DNA of 64,000 nt from Schistocerca nitens (Eukaryota; Arthropoda; Insecta; Orthoptera; Acrididae): NCBI RefSeq assembly GCF_023898315.1, contig NC_064614.1, positions 1,056,612,432 through 1,056,676,431 on the forward strand, in the 5' to 3' direction. Numbering within the stretch: position 1 is the stretch's first letter; each line of letters starts with the position of its first letter. Both the position numbers and the translations under genes were made by a program. The notes beneath the pieces were generated by a model that was not told the DNA's origin, ran no database searches, and worked only from the letters and a program-made list of their open reading frames with translations. Positions 10,342 through 22,534 of this stretch are shown here, piece after piece.

Positions 10342-10780
10342 TAAGGCTTACCAGCCAATGATCTTCTCGCCGGCCGGTTTGGCCGAGCGGTTCTAGGCGC
10401 TACAGTCTGGAACCGCGCGACCGCTACGGTCGCAGGTTCGAATCCTGCCTCGGGCATGGATGTGTGTGATGTCCTTAGGTTAGTTAGGTTTAAGTAGTTC
10501 TAAGTTCTAGAGGACTGATGACCTCAGATGTTAAGTTCCATACTGATCAGAGGAATTTGAACCATTTGAATGATCTTCTCCAGTACGGATGCACTCACAT
10601 TGCTCAAACTCTAACTTGAATCGGTAGATTGACTGCCGCGAGTAATGAGTATAGTGGGCAGGGGCACCACAAATGTAGTGTGTGGAAAGTAAGTTGAAAA
10701 TATGGGTCTCACGGGGAGCGTGCCAGAGATAAGTCCCTGCAGTCGCACTATCCTTTGTGTTCTTGGTGGTTCAGTCGGAT
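10342..10780 (+). repeat. Right arm of the head-to-head inverted repeat
   Basis: Inverted partner of 8571-9042. It contains a SINE1 insertion (10369-10568) absent from the left arm. It ends in a tRNA-like module at 10765, where the left arm instead passes into LINE leader sequence. Confidence 0.7.
10369..10568 (+). mobile_element. SINE1, full length
   Basis: Complete copy with a perfect 12-bp duplication AATGATCTTCTC at 10357-10368 and 10569-10580. Its tail differs from other copies (TTCCATACTGATCAGAGG). That variant is repeated inverted at about 12.15 kb, showing that the latter is a duplicated piece of this copy. Confidence 0.92.
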
Positions 10781-10860
10781 AGAGCGTTTACCATGTAAGC
10801 CAGAGGTCCCGGGTTCGGGTTCCTGTTGGCTCATACACTTTCAACTGTCCCTGTTGATGT
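10765..10860 (+). repeat. tRNA-like promoter module
   Basis: A-box-like GGTGGTTCAGTCGGATAG at 10765 and B-box-like GGGTTCGGGTTCC at about 10810 are spaced as in a tRNA. No clean cloverleaf or CCA is evident, and it sits between repeat bodies. It is the Pol III head of a retroposon, not a tRNA gene. Confidence 0.6.
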
Positions 10861-11214
10861 TAATCAACGCTTGAAAGCAGCTAATGTTCTGTATTTCATT
10901 CTTCGAGAGGTTCGAGGAATGAGGAGGTTCTGCGCAGAATCGGAGAGGAAATGAATATGGGGAAAACACTGACCAGGAGAATAGACAGGATGACTGAACA
11001 TCTGTAAGACACGAGGTAATGGTTTCCTTGATACAAGAGGTAGCTGTAGAGGGCATAAAATTGTAGAGGAAGACAGAGGTTTGAATACATCCAACAAACA
11101 ATTGAGGACGTAGGTTGCAAGTGCTACTACGAGAAGAAGAGATTGGCACAGGAGAGGAATTCGTGGATGGCCGCATCAAACCAGCGAGAAGACTGATGAC
11201 GCAAAAAAAAAAAA
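10861..11214 (+). mobile_element. RTE-like LINE 3' end with poly(A)
   Basis: The stretch ends GAGAAGACTGATGACGC followed by 12 A (11203-11214). Just before, the frame reads R-N-S-W-M-A-A-S-N-Q-R-E-D, a remembered C-terminus of orthopteran RTE-like LINEs. It is a 5'-truncated copy. Confidence 0.6.
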
Positions 11215-11217
11215 GAT

Positions 11218-11925
11218 TCAATTGAGCTCTTAATGTTACGATTCTTGCTTTTAATTTCACCGAAGGTTCATTTGACTTTTCTGTATGCTGAGTCAGTCCT
11301 ACCGACAATCACATCTTTTTAGATTTTCTCACATTTTTCATGCGGCCATTTTGCCTTAGCTTGCTTGCCTGCACTTCCTATTTATTTCGTCCTTATTTCT
11401 GTAACCCTGTGTTTTCCTGAATATTTTTATCTTCCATCTTTCATCGATCAGCTGAAGCATTTCATGTGTTATCTGGGGCTTCTTCGGAATCAGCTTCCTA
11501 CGATTTTCGTTCCATCTTGTGTGATTGCTCTCTTTAGAGATGTCCATTTCTCTTGAACTTACTTAGATATTCCTTATCGCACTGTCTACGGCCTGAGAGA
11601 GCTTCAAGGGTGTCTCTTCTTTCCTTAGTACTTCCCTGTCACACTTCTTTGCGCACTGAAACCTGCTGACTTGTTTCTTAAACTTCAGTCTGCTTTTCAT
11701 CATTATTAATTTTTGATCTCAGTCTATATCTGCTCTTGGTACGCCTTACAGCCCAACATGCGATTTCGTAAATTTTGCCTGACAATGATGTTATCTACGT
11801 GAAATCTTTCCGTATCTCCCGATCGTTTCCAAGTGTACCTCCTCCTCTAGCAAGAGAATGTTGTCGCCCATTTTCAGCCTGCTTCGGTCGTCTTAATCTA
11901 ATTCAATGCCACATGACACTTGAGT

Positions 11926-11929
<4 letters not shown>
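11218..11929 (-). mobile_element. RTE-like LINE internal fragment, minus orientation
   Basis: On the minus strand, K-K-P-Q-I-T-H-E-M-L-Q-L-I-D-E-R at about 11.48 kb resembles the endonuclease-RT linker of RTE-like LINEs. Several stops are present. The first 113 bases recur at 11982-12097. Confidence 0.55.

Positions 11930-11973
<44 letters not shown>
11930..11973 (+). repeat. Poly(A) tract of about 44 bases
   Basis: An uninterrupted A run joins two copies of the same LINE fragment. It may be a retroposon tail or a microsatellite. Long homopolymers are also prone to sequencing-length error. Confidence 0.9.
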
Positions 11974-11975
<2 letters not shown>

Positions 11976-11981
11976 AAAAAG

Positions 11982-12097
11982 TCCAATTGAGCTCTTAATG
12001 TTACGATTCTTGCTTTTAATTTCACCGAAGGTTCATTTGACTTTGCTGTATGCTGAGTCAGTCCTACCGACAATCACATCTTTTTCGATTTTTTCAC
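11982..12097 (-). repeat. Direct duplicate of 11218-11332
   Basis: It matches the earlier stretch from CAATTGAGCTCTTAATG to CACATCTTTTT with only a few substitutions. It then switches abruptly into the inverted SINE1/arm sequence. Confidence 0.85.
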
Positions 12098-12197
12098 AAG
12101 TTAGAGTTTGAGCAATGTGAGTGCATCCGTACTGGAGAAGATCATTAAAATGGTTCAAATGCCTCTGATCAGTATGGAACTTAACATCTGAGGTCGT

Positions 12198-12199
<2 letters not shown>
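12098..12199 (-). repeat. Inverted duplicate of 10515-10615 (arm plus SINE1 tail)
   Basis: It is the reverse complement of the junction between the right arm and the SINE1 tail at about 10.5-10.6 kb. It shares the copy-specific tail variant and the insertion boundary, so it is a duplicated segment, not an independent SINE. Confidence 0.8.

Positions 12200-12237
<38 letters not shown>
12200..12237 (+). repeat. (GA)n microsatellite
   Basis: About 18 GA units follow directly after the truncated SINE1 tail. Confidence 0.95.
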
Positions 12238-12240
<3 letters not shown>

Positions 12241-14358
12241 AATGAAGTGTGCATCTTGCAGGAACAGGTTACAAATACATTAGAACCACAATTGAATATA
12301 AAAATCATTGAATTCGCCCACAGAGAAGTTTTCTTACAGTTAGCCTCTGCAGATGATCACAAGCTTGATTAAACTACTTTTACTGTTTTTAAAGGACCTG
12401 GAACTTTCTTCTAATACACATGTGACTTGAAATGATTTTTATTCTATTTCGTTTGGAAGATAAAGACGTTAGAGATAAATTCAGATAACTAGCTTATGAC
12501 CTAACTGGTTAGCGTCGGCAGTGCAGGAACGTGGAATTATACGATATCTTGTCTCCACACAGCAGTTTCTAGGGGAACCAGTGAGCCACGGAAGCATCTC
12601 TCAGTTGCAGCTGGCACTCTTAGCTTATGCCAACGGCTTGTGCCAAGTGTGTGAGCAACGTGTAGCTATTAGCGACATAACCATAGTTACCGTCTGAACA
12701 CTCAGTCATAAATGTGGGCAGTATTGTCCACAATTGTCACAAGCTTATCTTCAAAGTACAAGTGTATCCCTCTTCAATCGTCAGACTGGACAGTTCGTCT
12801 ATTCAGTTTCCCTAGTTGCTTTATTTGGTAACTATCACTGCTTAAGACGACACTTTCTCCACTCTTCAGGTCTGGTTTATAAAACAATCCTCTCTAACAG
12901 CACTGTAAAGTGGAATTTCTTTTCTCTAAACTTTTTCCATAAGCTCTTCATGTGCCGCCACGGCCGCACGGCTTGGTCTTATACCAGTATGTAACTCCTG
13001 CTAGCCCCGAGAGTCTTGCCCCTTGCAGCACAGCGCAGGTAAGTTCCTACTTCTCACGTAGAAAACGCACCGTTCCTGAGGCTCCCAAACCAAAGAGACA
13101 TTGCAACTGTATCTTCTTTTACGCGTGGCTAATTGCATTCTTTGTTTGCACGCCATTATCCCGCTTCCCCCGAAGTATGGAATTTGCAGTATTCCGCTAA
13201 GGACGGACTGTCTGCGGCACGTGTTAATATAATACGCAGAATTCACTGAGATCTAAAAACGCCAGGAATTACTAGCTTTAAAAAGGGCACCTTTCACTCC
13301 TTGTGTTTTGAAACAGAAAAATGGAACATATAGATATTTAGGGAGGGAAGTATTAACAGGGAAAAAAGCTACTGGAGCTCAGGGGATGGTTGTAATTATT
13401 AACGATCTCGAAGAGAGGGAGTTATTAAGGTAGTGGCTTTAGAAGTACTGAATGTGTGCTAATGAATACCTTGATATTACCGATTATACATTACGTCATT
13501 AAAGGTATAGTCCACACTATTTCTTACACCGTTCTAAGTGATGTTAGTCAGAACTAATGATTTTTAAAAATAATGTTACGCTATGACCTACACTGCACGT
13601 CACTAGTCCTTATAGCTCACCGAAATTAGCAAATTTCCTGCAGAAATTTCAAAATCGAGAAATTTTATGTCATATAAAACCCATGATACTGATTACAGCT
13701 AATAAGTTTTCTAGCTTTACGAAGCTTCGCTTGAAAATACCTGGTAACCTCTTCATACAGTACCGTCGCAAGACGACAAACGAATGCTAATGCTTTGAGT
13801 CGTTGACATGGAAAAGGTGGTTTTCATAATGTTTTCGAAGATGATAGTCGCTACACATGAGTATTTGGCACGTTCAAAGTAGTCAGGACATCGTCGGTAA
13901 AGTTTAATTGCGATGTTTTCACCATCAGACGAAGCCAGTACGCACTTCGATATTGACGCTACAGGTGGGAGCGGTAATTAACAAATGGCAGATTTCTCAT
14001 GCTTTGATGGGCGTAAAACAGGATTTGATTGCCAGCAATGGGAATGAATGGAATCATCCCTCGCTTAACTGAAGACCAGTTACAGTGAAAAATGAGTTAA
14101 AATCGCCTGCTTTTTACGAGAAAGAATTACAGAGCTCTAATTAAAATGAAAGCTGTGACGAAGCTATGTTCACTGTGTTTATATACTAAAAATTCCATTT
14201 TATGTGTAACAATAGCGTTTTAGATGGCAAACATAACGCTGGAAAAATATCTTTTGAGTCTTTTGAGGTCATTCATTTATTTCTCTCCCTATCAACGTCG
14301 ACAGAATCAATTTAAGTGACTATTCTACACAAATATTTTATCTTTGACGCCTAATTGA
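12238..14358. other. Unassigned sequence, no gene supported
   Basis: There are only short open frames, none with a recognisable domain or consistent exon signals. Composition is ordinary and AT-rich. No terminal repeats or SINE bodies were found. Confidence 0.4.
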
Positions 14359-14359
14359 C

Positions 14360-14475
<116 letters not shown>

Positions 14476-17400
14476 CGAGAGAGAGGGGAGAGTGAGAGGA
14501 CGATGATGCGTAAGTACTATCGTTCATTCCTTCAGTTTTGGAGGCAAAAATTTTATATTTGTTAATGGAATGATACATTTTAATGTAATGGTTCCATTCA
14601 TTTCCGTCTGAATTATATTTCTGCTTAAAAACTGCTTAATTACGACAACATGGTATAAATTGGATTTTCTCAGATATACAGGGAAATCTTCCTCAAATAT
14701 CAACGTTTGCAGTTGGCTCAAAAAGACTATTTATAGCAGCGCAACCTGAGTTCAACCATACACAGTACGAACCGCTTTGCTGCTGTGTCAAGATCAATTC
14801 AATGAACAGCAGCATTATGTAATGAAGTTCACTGAATATTTTCACGCACTGAAGTTTGAGTCCAGAAGGACTTACAGAAAAGCCAACGGGCTTGCATATA
14901 AAGTAAGCGGCATACAAGTAATTGCTCAAACTGAGTGCCTTGCTCATAACTAATGTGAAGCCTGAAGTTACCCTGAACTGCTGCGGTTGTATACGGTGTC
15001 GCATTCCGGCAAGAAAAGTAACACGAGTCAAGAAACGGCAATTTTTTGTTGATGTCCCTGAAAAATATGTGTAAAGTGCGCCAACGTGCACGAAAAACCT
15101 TACATCCCTATACCACAATTTGTCCACTTCGGGGCAATTGTGTAAGTTTTGTTGTAGGTTACTTCATGATTTGCCACGGCAAGAACAGCGTTGCTTCAGC
15201 GTTGCTACTGGCAAGCGTGCATTCAAGTAGAATGACATTCTAAGTTGTGACATTCATCACGTAAGTGTTTTATGTAATTTTTAATACTACTGATTATTAT
15301 AGTTACAGTGTCTGTATCTTACATTACAATGTTCTTCATACAAGAGTCCGTGACTGAAACAATACAAACTGCTTTGGTGTTTACAGCTGTTGTAAATATT
15401 AAGAAATTTTGTCCATTGCCCCATAAACAAAACAATGGAAATTTCTGTTATAAAAAAATGTACATGTCGAATCCTCTTTGTAGGGGAAAACTATTCCGAC
15501 ATTGCATAAGCCGATTAATGATTATGTATTCGTAAATTGTGTTCCTTAGATTATATCTGATTGATATTCCTCGTTAAATTGTGTTAATTTTCATACATTA
15601 CAATTACAGGTTTGTATTTTTCTAGTACAAAATTTCTACTTTTTTTCTTTTTTTTATTGTTTGTGATGGAGGTTCGAATGTCCTGTTGTATTACAGTAAG
15701 TAAAAACAAAATACGTGATTTGGCGTAGAAAATCGGCAAGAGAGTTACATGAGGGTTCACAAGAAAAATAAAAAGATTTTAGAAAATTAATAAAAGCGAC
15801 ACAACTCGAAGAATTAACACCTCACATTCGATGAGAACATAGCGACATTTGTTAAAAGACGAGTCACTATTGGTTTTCGCGTGATATCTCCTCCCATGTT
15901 GCAGTGCGACATTAAAGTTGCCTAAGTAGGGCTAACAATGCTTCACTTTCAAGTGGACGTCGAGAACTAGCGTCAGAGTTAGCCACTTTACATATAAGAG
16001 CAGTCCGTCGCAAGTATCCAGAATGCAAGATTTCTTTAAGTGCAGGCTCTTGTACTGTAGCTTACAACGCACTTAGGCAGATATCCTTTACCTTCTGTCA
16101 CGTATTACTGGAGAAAACTGATCACCACATTAAATCTGTAAACTACCAAAGAGGATCTGTGGAGTGCTTAATTAGCATAAATGAAAAGAAATCTTAATAT
16201 TACTCTCACGCTCGTTGAGTGAAAGCATCGTCGTTTCACCTCTATGATTATTTCTCTTTCTTTCTGGAAGTAAAGTTAGTTTTGCAGTTTATAACGATAT
16301 GAGATTCACTTTACGTTGTTAAACGGCTTATTTATAAAATGAGTCTAACTGCGTACGATACGCAACACTTCTCTGTACAGTAGGATTGTATGCGATACAT
16401 TGAAAACACACGAATTCGAGGTTTTATTTCAAGTAAGTTGCGATAAAGGGGGAAAAAATAAAATCAGTAGAATTTCAGAATGTCATTAAGGTCGAAACTA
16501 AGTTCAAGTGGAAAAGGATGGAGGCTTTTAGCAATTCTGTACCACAGTTTTTGACAGTTTTGTCCTCAATAACCACTTTCTTTCTTGTTTCCTGCAGTTA
16601 ATTAAACTGTGTCTGCCTATTGGTGTAATATTCTCCTATGCCCACACTTGTTAAATATCTAAAGCGATAATATAGATTAGCTACAAATTTCGTTCTGTCT
16701 CCTAGATACTGGCTTGAAATATAGATTCCCTTGTCCCTAAAAATCTGTTACTGAAAAATTTAACTGCTTCCAAATTTCTCACTTGTTTATGTTTGTATTT
16801 ACTCAGATAGCATTCTATGTGTTAAAAACTAGTTTAATTCGGCACATTCACAGGATTTCTTTCATTTACCTGACTGCCATTGTACTCAACATTGAAATAA
16901 ATGCCGCTGGCCACGATTGCGGAATATGACACAACATGGAAGGATATTTTCTCGAAGAGCGATTTAAATGGTTTAGTTTACGACACTTGAGTCAAAGACA
17001 TGATCACAAGGCGCCTGGAAAGCTAAGAGTTCAGCACTGCTGCGCAGTTTATGACGGTGGTCAACAATGTCCACAGCACTGAAGCGATATTACGTACCGA
17101 AAATTCCAGAAAGGGTTATGGAGATTGTAACGTAACATAAACAGGACCGTTGACAGAATTATGAGCGTCTTCTCACAAAACACTGTTATTAAGTGTGGAG
17201 TGGGACAGCATTTCATGGAGACCGTAAAAACAAAAAGCTAAGAGAGACATTTCGTGACTGTTGCTTTGGCGAATACAAGAAAAGTGATTGCTGGATGCTA
17301 TACACCAATATGTTTGCCACAAGTCGTCGTCGTACAACCACGAATTAGGCTTCCTTTCCGTTCCCCTCGCGTATGACGCGCAGGATGAACAATTTCTTAA

Positions 17401-17500
17401 ACATCTTTGTGCTTTCCCTATTGAAGTGACAAGTAGGTGGCTAAAGTACATTACCAGATTCTTAATATGTTGTAAATATGCTTCACCAGATAATTGCAAT
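14476..17500. other. Unassigned sequence, no gene supported
   Basis: The longest open frame is 14693-15127 on the minus strand (144 codons). It has Cys/Phe/Ser-rich composition and no motif I recognise. No repeat family was recognised. This is the longest stretch of the window without obvious transposon sequence. Confidence 0.4.
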
Positions 17501-18780
17501 CTTTTAAGCGTCTATCAAGTTTGGCCTTCCAGCATTCCGTGACGCTTTCCTTTTTAGTCCTACTTGGTGTGGGTTCCACCACACTTGAGCACTATTCTAA
17601 AATAGGTGGCGCATGTGTTCTGTAAACAGTCTTCTTTGTAAACTGATTGTAGTTTCCCAATATCCTACCACCACTGAATCAAGGTCTACCACCTGCTTTA
17701 TCTACAACTGAGTACTCGTGGTCATTCCATTCCACATGCATAGTAACTGTTACACCCAGATATTTATAGAGTTGAGTGGTACCAGTTGTGCCTCGCTGAT
17801 TTATAGTCACAAGATATTATCCTATTGCTTTTCCCGAAGTGCACCTTTTTACATTTATGTTCATGTTAAACAAGTTGTGAAACTTTGTCCTTCTTTAAAA
17901 TCTTACCAAGATTTGACTGTATGTTTATGCAGATTTTAATACATAGTACTTCATTACACAGAGCTGAATCACCCCAAAATTCTGAGGTTACTATTAACAT
18001 TGTCCTACAGCTCCTCAATATACAACACGAACGGCAGTGGTTCCCACGCACTTACCGGCTGTACGCCTGTAGTTATCTGTTTTGTCTTTTTCTGCCCATA
18101 ACACTCCACCCAAAATGACTTGTTCTGTCCTGCTTATTAACAAATCATATACCCAGTCACAATTTTGGCTTCATAAGCAATCTCAATTAGTGATAGTACT
18201 AATTAGTCAAATGCTCTTTGGTAGTAATGAAATACTGCATCCACCAAACTGACCCATTGCTTTTGAGATGTCGATTGTGAAAAAAGCAACTGAGTGATGT
18301 GACACTCGGTGACATGGATGAGGTCATTCTGAATGAGGTTGGTTCAAATGGCTCTGAGCACTATGGGACTTAACATCTATGGTCATCAGTCCCCTAGAAC
18401 TTAGAACTACTTAAACCTAACTAACCTAAGGACATCACACAACACCCAGCCATCACAAGACAGAGAAAATCCCTGACCCCGCCGGGAATCGAACCCGGGA
18501 ACCCGGGCGTGGGAAGCGAGAACGCTACCGCACGACCACGAGATGCGGGCTCTGATTGAGGTACTTCATTATGTTTGAGCTCTGAATATTCTACAACTGA
18601 AGAACATCAGTGAGATCAGAAGATAACTTTGGCTCACTTATGCTACTCTCTGTGTAAAGGGGAGCACTTTCATCCAACCTCAATGCCGTTTGTTCGAGGG
18701 ATTTGCGGTATAGTTAAAACAGAAGGTAAGTCTGCAGCTGGTGCCGGCGGCTCTTCGGATTTCTCGTGATAACACGATTG
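17501..18780 (-). mobile_element. Jockey/CR1-like LINE RT fragment
   Basis: The minus strand carries a decayed RT and C-terminal region. L-I-V-T-S-E-F-W-G-D-S-A with C-I-N-I-Q-S-N-L-G-K-I-L-K (about 17.87-18.05 kb) resembles the post-motif-C region of a LINE common in arthropods. It is interrupted by a SINE at 18340-18550 and continues beyond it. Frameshifts and stops are frequent. Confidence 0.6.
18340..18550 (-). mobile_element. SINE with SINE1 tail and a different tRNA head
   Basis: Read on the minus strand, the head has a B box GGTTCGATTCCCGG. A middle module GGGATTTTCTCTG...GCTGGGTGTTGTGTGATGTCC follows, and then the SINE1 body. A duplication TCTGAATGAGGT/TCTGATTGAGGT lies at 18328-18339 and 18551-18562. 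The head is unrelated to the usual SINE1 head. Confidence 0.88.
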
Positions 18781-19467
18781 TACCAGTCATAGGAGGCCAA
18801 AAAATTCTGAAGATCGATTGTACATAAGCCGAAACAGGTAAATAAAGAAATATTATTACGATCTCGACTGTTCATTTTCAACTTCAAAATTGCTTCAGGT
18901 TGCTGCTTTCCTGAGACTATGTTGTCAAAATTTACATGTAGAATGTCACTTCACAGTCGCCCTATTCCACTCTGCTACTTTCCTTGCCGTTTCCGTTGTT
19001 CTGTTTAGCTTGCATACATCGTTCGCTTCCGTTGTCGCAAATTTTGTACCCCCTGCATACATACAACCCGTCTTACCCTCCGTGTCTCGCACGGCATTAT
19101 TGTCACTTCCTGCATCTGCTTCTTCAATTGTCCATACGCCCCGAGCAAATTGTTGTGTTTTTCTACTTCACTAAGCACTCTGTAATTACTTTATAGCTGT
19201 TGAAAAACCTGGGAACACCTCCTCCACACGACACTCTGAGGAGAGGGACCATTGTCAGCTCCCCTCTCCCCAGCCGTCTACGAACAGCACATCTCATTAA
19301 CACTAAGGATAATCCTTTCACTAACACATACAATACATTCATAATAACTTCAACACATAGAACAAAAGTAACTCACAAAAAGAAGACTACTTCACTATCC
19401 TTAACACAAACTGTGCATGGACCTCACTCTCCTTTTGCTTATCCTTCTACTTGCCTCACCATCTTCC
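18781..19467. other. Unassigned sequence
   Basis: Pyrimidine-rich with short open frames only. No domain or repeat was recognised. Confidence 0.35.
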
Positions 19468-19574
19468 TCGATTCTACTGGCCGCGCGTTCTAGGGCATCT
19501 TGTCACGACCCGGGTGGCTCCCCCTGTGGGAGGTTCGTGCCCTCCTTCGGCCATGGGTGTGTGTGTTGTCCTTT

Positions 19575-21860
19575 AGATTAGATTAGATTAGATTAGTTTT
19601 GTTTTTCGTTCCATAGATCCGTGCTGAGGAGATCCTCGTGGATGTGGAACATGTCAATTTTTTTTTAAGCTGAAATAACAATACTAATAGTATGAATATG
19701 TACAATACATCATTTGTTTCTATTAAAAAATTCGTCAATGGAGTAGAAGTACTTGGCCACTAGTAAGTCTTTCAGGCTCCTTTTAAACTGATCTTTATTT
19801 GTAACTAAATTTTTTATGTTTACTGGCAAATTATTGAAGATGAGTATTCCTGAGTAGTGGACCCCTTTTTGAACTAAAGTAAGTGCTTTTAAGTCCTTGT
19901 GCAGATCATTTTTGTTCCTGGTATTGCATGTATGAACTGAGCTGTTTGTTGGAAAAAGAGATATATTATTTAGGACAAATTTCATTAATGAGTAAATATA
20001 CTGAGAGGCAGTAGTTAGTATACCCAGTTCTTTGAAGAGATTTCTACAGGACGTCCGTGAATTTACTCCACAAATACAGTAATACGTATTACACGCTTTT
20101 GGACTCTGAAAACTTTTGTTTGACTTGAAGAGTTACCCCAAAATATTATACCATATGACATTATGGAATGAAAGTAGGCAAAGTATCCAAGCTTTTTCAT
20201 TTTTATGTCGCCTATGCCTGCTAACACTCGAATTGCAAATACAGATTTGTTAAGGCGTTTCTGCAGTTCTGTGGTGTGCTCTTCCCAACTGAATTTGTTA
20301 TCAAGTTGTAATCCCAGGAATTTAAGACTGTCAACCTCTTCTATCTGCTCTTCTTCGTATTTTATGCATATGCTGGGTGGAAACCTCTTACAGGTTCTGA
20401 ATTGCATATAGTGAGTCTTTTCGAAGTTTAATGTCAGTGAGTTGGCTTTAAACCATTTATTAATATCCATGAAAATATCATTAGCAGATCTTTCGAGGAC
20501 TACACTTGACATACTATTTATTGCAATACTTGTGTCCTCTGCAAACAAAACGAACTATGCTTCTGGCAGTGTAACTGATGAGAGATCATTAATGTACACA
20601 AGAAAAAGCAATGGCCCTAAGATGGATCCTTGTGGGACACCACATGTCATTTCTTCCCATTCTGATGATGACTGATGACTTAATCCACTAGTCCCTTGCA
20701 CTGACACCCTTTGTTTCCTGTTAGTGAGGTATGACTTGAACCATTTGGCAGCACTGCCCATGACACCATATAATTCTAATTTACTTAAAAGGATGTTGTG
20801 GTTCACACAATCAAATGCCTTTGACAAATCGCAGAAAATACCTGCTGCTTGTAATTTGTTATTTAATGAATTAAGTACATTTTCACTGTAGGTGTAAATA
20901 GCCTTCTCGATATCAGAACCCTTCAGAAATCCAAACTATGTTCTTGATAATGTATTTGTGGTCAGATGGTTGAGCAGCTGCCTGTACATTACTCTTTCTA
21001 AAATTTTTGAGAATGCTGGCAAAAGTGAAATCGGTCTGTAGTTTGATGGTATCTCTTTATCCCCATTCTTGAATAGAGGCTTAACATCTGCATATTTTAG
21101 CCAGTCAGGAAATGTCCCAGTTATAATTGACTGGTTACACAAGTAACTTAGAATTGTACTAAACTCACAAGAACATGCCTTAATTAACTTTGTTGATATT
21201 TCATCGTACCCACTAGAATGCTTTGTTTTTAAAGATTTTATTATGGAAGTTATTTCTTTTGGTGAAGTGAGTGATATATTCATGTACTTGAAGCTATTTG
21301 TGAAGGCTAGTTTCAGATATTCAAGGGCATTATTTACTGAGCCTGAAAGTCCCATTCTATCAGTAACGGATATAAAGTACTTGTTAAATAGATTTGCCAC
21401 ATTATGCCCATCAGTTACTAATGTGTTATCTACCCTTAGTGCTATTTGCTCCCGTTCCTTTCTGGTTCTACCAGTCTGCTCTTTCACTATATCCCATATT
21501 GTTTTTATTTTGTTCCCTGACATTACTATCTTCTTCTCGTAGTGCATTTGTTTAGACATCTGAATTACTTTTTTTAATGTTTTACAGTATTCCTTGTATT
21601 TAGCTAAATCATCAGCATTGGAGCTATTCTTGGTCGACAGATACATTTTCCTTTTTGTCTTACAGGAAATCTTTATTCCTTGTATAATCCATGGTTTTAT
21701 TATAGACTTATGTTTAATTTGAGTAACTTTTAGAGGAAAACAGTTTTCAAACATGGTACTGACATTGTTCATGAATGTGTTATATTTTTCGTTCATGTCA
21801 TGAGCATTATAAACATCTTTCCAGTTCATATCTTGGAGCAGTTTTCTGAAACACTCAATT
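19575..21860 (-). mobile_element. Jockey/CR1-like LINE with (AATCT)n tail
   Basis: The 3' tail on the minus strand is a short AATCT repeat (19576-19601 read in reverse). The element is 5'-truncated at about 21860 and inserted into SINE2. It encodes most of an RT and C-terminal domain but no endonuclease. Confidence 0.85.
19700..21829 (-). pseudogene. LINE ORF2: reverse transcriptase and C-terminal domain
   Basis: RT that would copy LINE RNA at a nicked target. The pre-RT and fingers region occupies 20936-21829, including S-S-G-Y-D-E-I and N-Y-R-P-I-S-L-L-P-A-F-S-K. Motif A is S-K-A-F-D-C-V-N-H and motif B G-V-P-Q-G-S-I-L-G-P-L (20555-20827). Motif C reads F-A-E-D-T-S-I (20548 downwards), where F-A-D-D is expected, so one catalytic Asp is changed to Glu. 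The C-terminal part runs to about 19710. Only a few stops separate the blocks, so this is the best-preserved LINE in the window. The endonuclease is missing through 5' truncation. Confidence 0.85.
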
Positions 21861-22534
21861 AACGTAAGCTAGTTAAGTTAGGTTAAGTAGTGTGTAAGCT
21901 TAGGGACTGATGACCTCAGCAGTTTGGTCCGATAAGATCTTACCACAAATTTCCAATTTTTTTCGATTCTACTAACATTCTCCGCAGAAATACTTTTGGT
22001 GCCTCTTGATTGGTCCTACGCGCCTGAAGACCTAGTTGGCAAATCGATCCTCATATTCAAAGGTGACGTGTTTTCAGTTACTTGGTACAGGCTATGGTAA
22101 CAAGTACCAAGTTTTTCGTCTTCCCTTTTGTGGTGTACAGACTCGATAACATCAACCAATGGCCCATTTTTATTAAGATACCGCTTCCACATGCTTCACT
22201 GCCTCCTCTTGCTTTTCCAGTGTCATGGTTTTCTGCTTGCTGGATCTTCCTCTAAACCGCTCTCATCGTTTTCGCAAATTCGCACGCACACTCTCCGCTC
22301 CTGTTCCATTTCTGCTTAATCATGTCGAATGGCGATGCCATCTTACCGTACACCGCTTCAGATGGCGATAACCCCGCGCTAAGGGCTATTTTTGAATTAT
22401 ATGAGGTGTGGCTAGAAAAAAACCGGACTAGTACTGGTGAAACAATAAAACGAATGCAATAAGGCTGAAAGTCGCGTGGCCTGTCACGTGCTCTCGCTCC
22501 GCCTACTGCTCGAGTTTCATCTGCCTCCTGCACT

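Larger units (their letters stand above)
19479..21962 (+). mobile_element. SINE2 split by a LINE insertion
   Basis: The SINE2 head is at 19479-19574 and its 3' body at 21861-21962. The 11-bp duplication TCGATTCTACT at 19468-19478 and 21963-21973 brackets both halves, proving they were one insertion. The LINE between them came later. Confidence 0.88.

Noticed and set aside
11930..11990. Poly-lysine protein
   Set aside because: Translation of an A run.
14693..15127. 144-codon minus-strand gene
   Set aside because: No recognisable domain, low-complexity Ser/Phe/Cys composition and no splice or promoter signals. Frames of this length occur by chance in 64 kb.
19576..19601. Insect telomere repeat (TTAGG)n
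   Set aside because: The unit is TTAGA/AATCT and is the 3' tail of a LINE, with the element coding directly adjoining.
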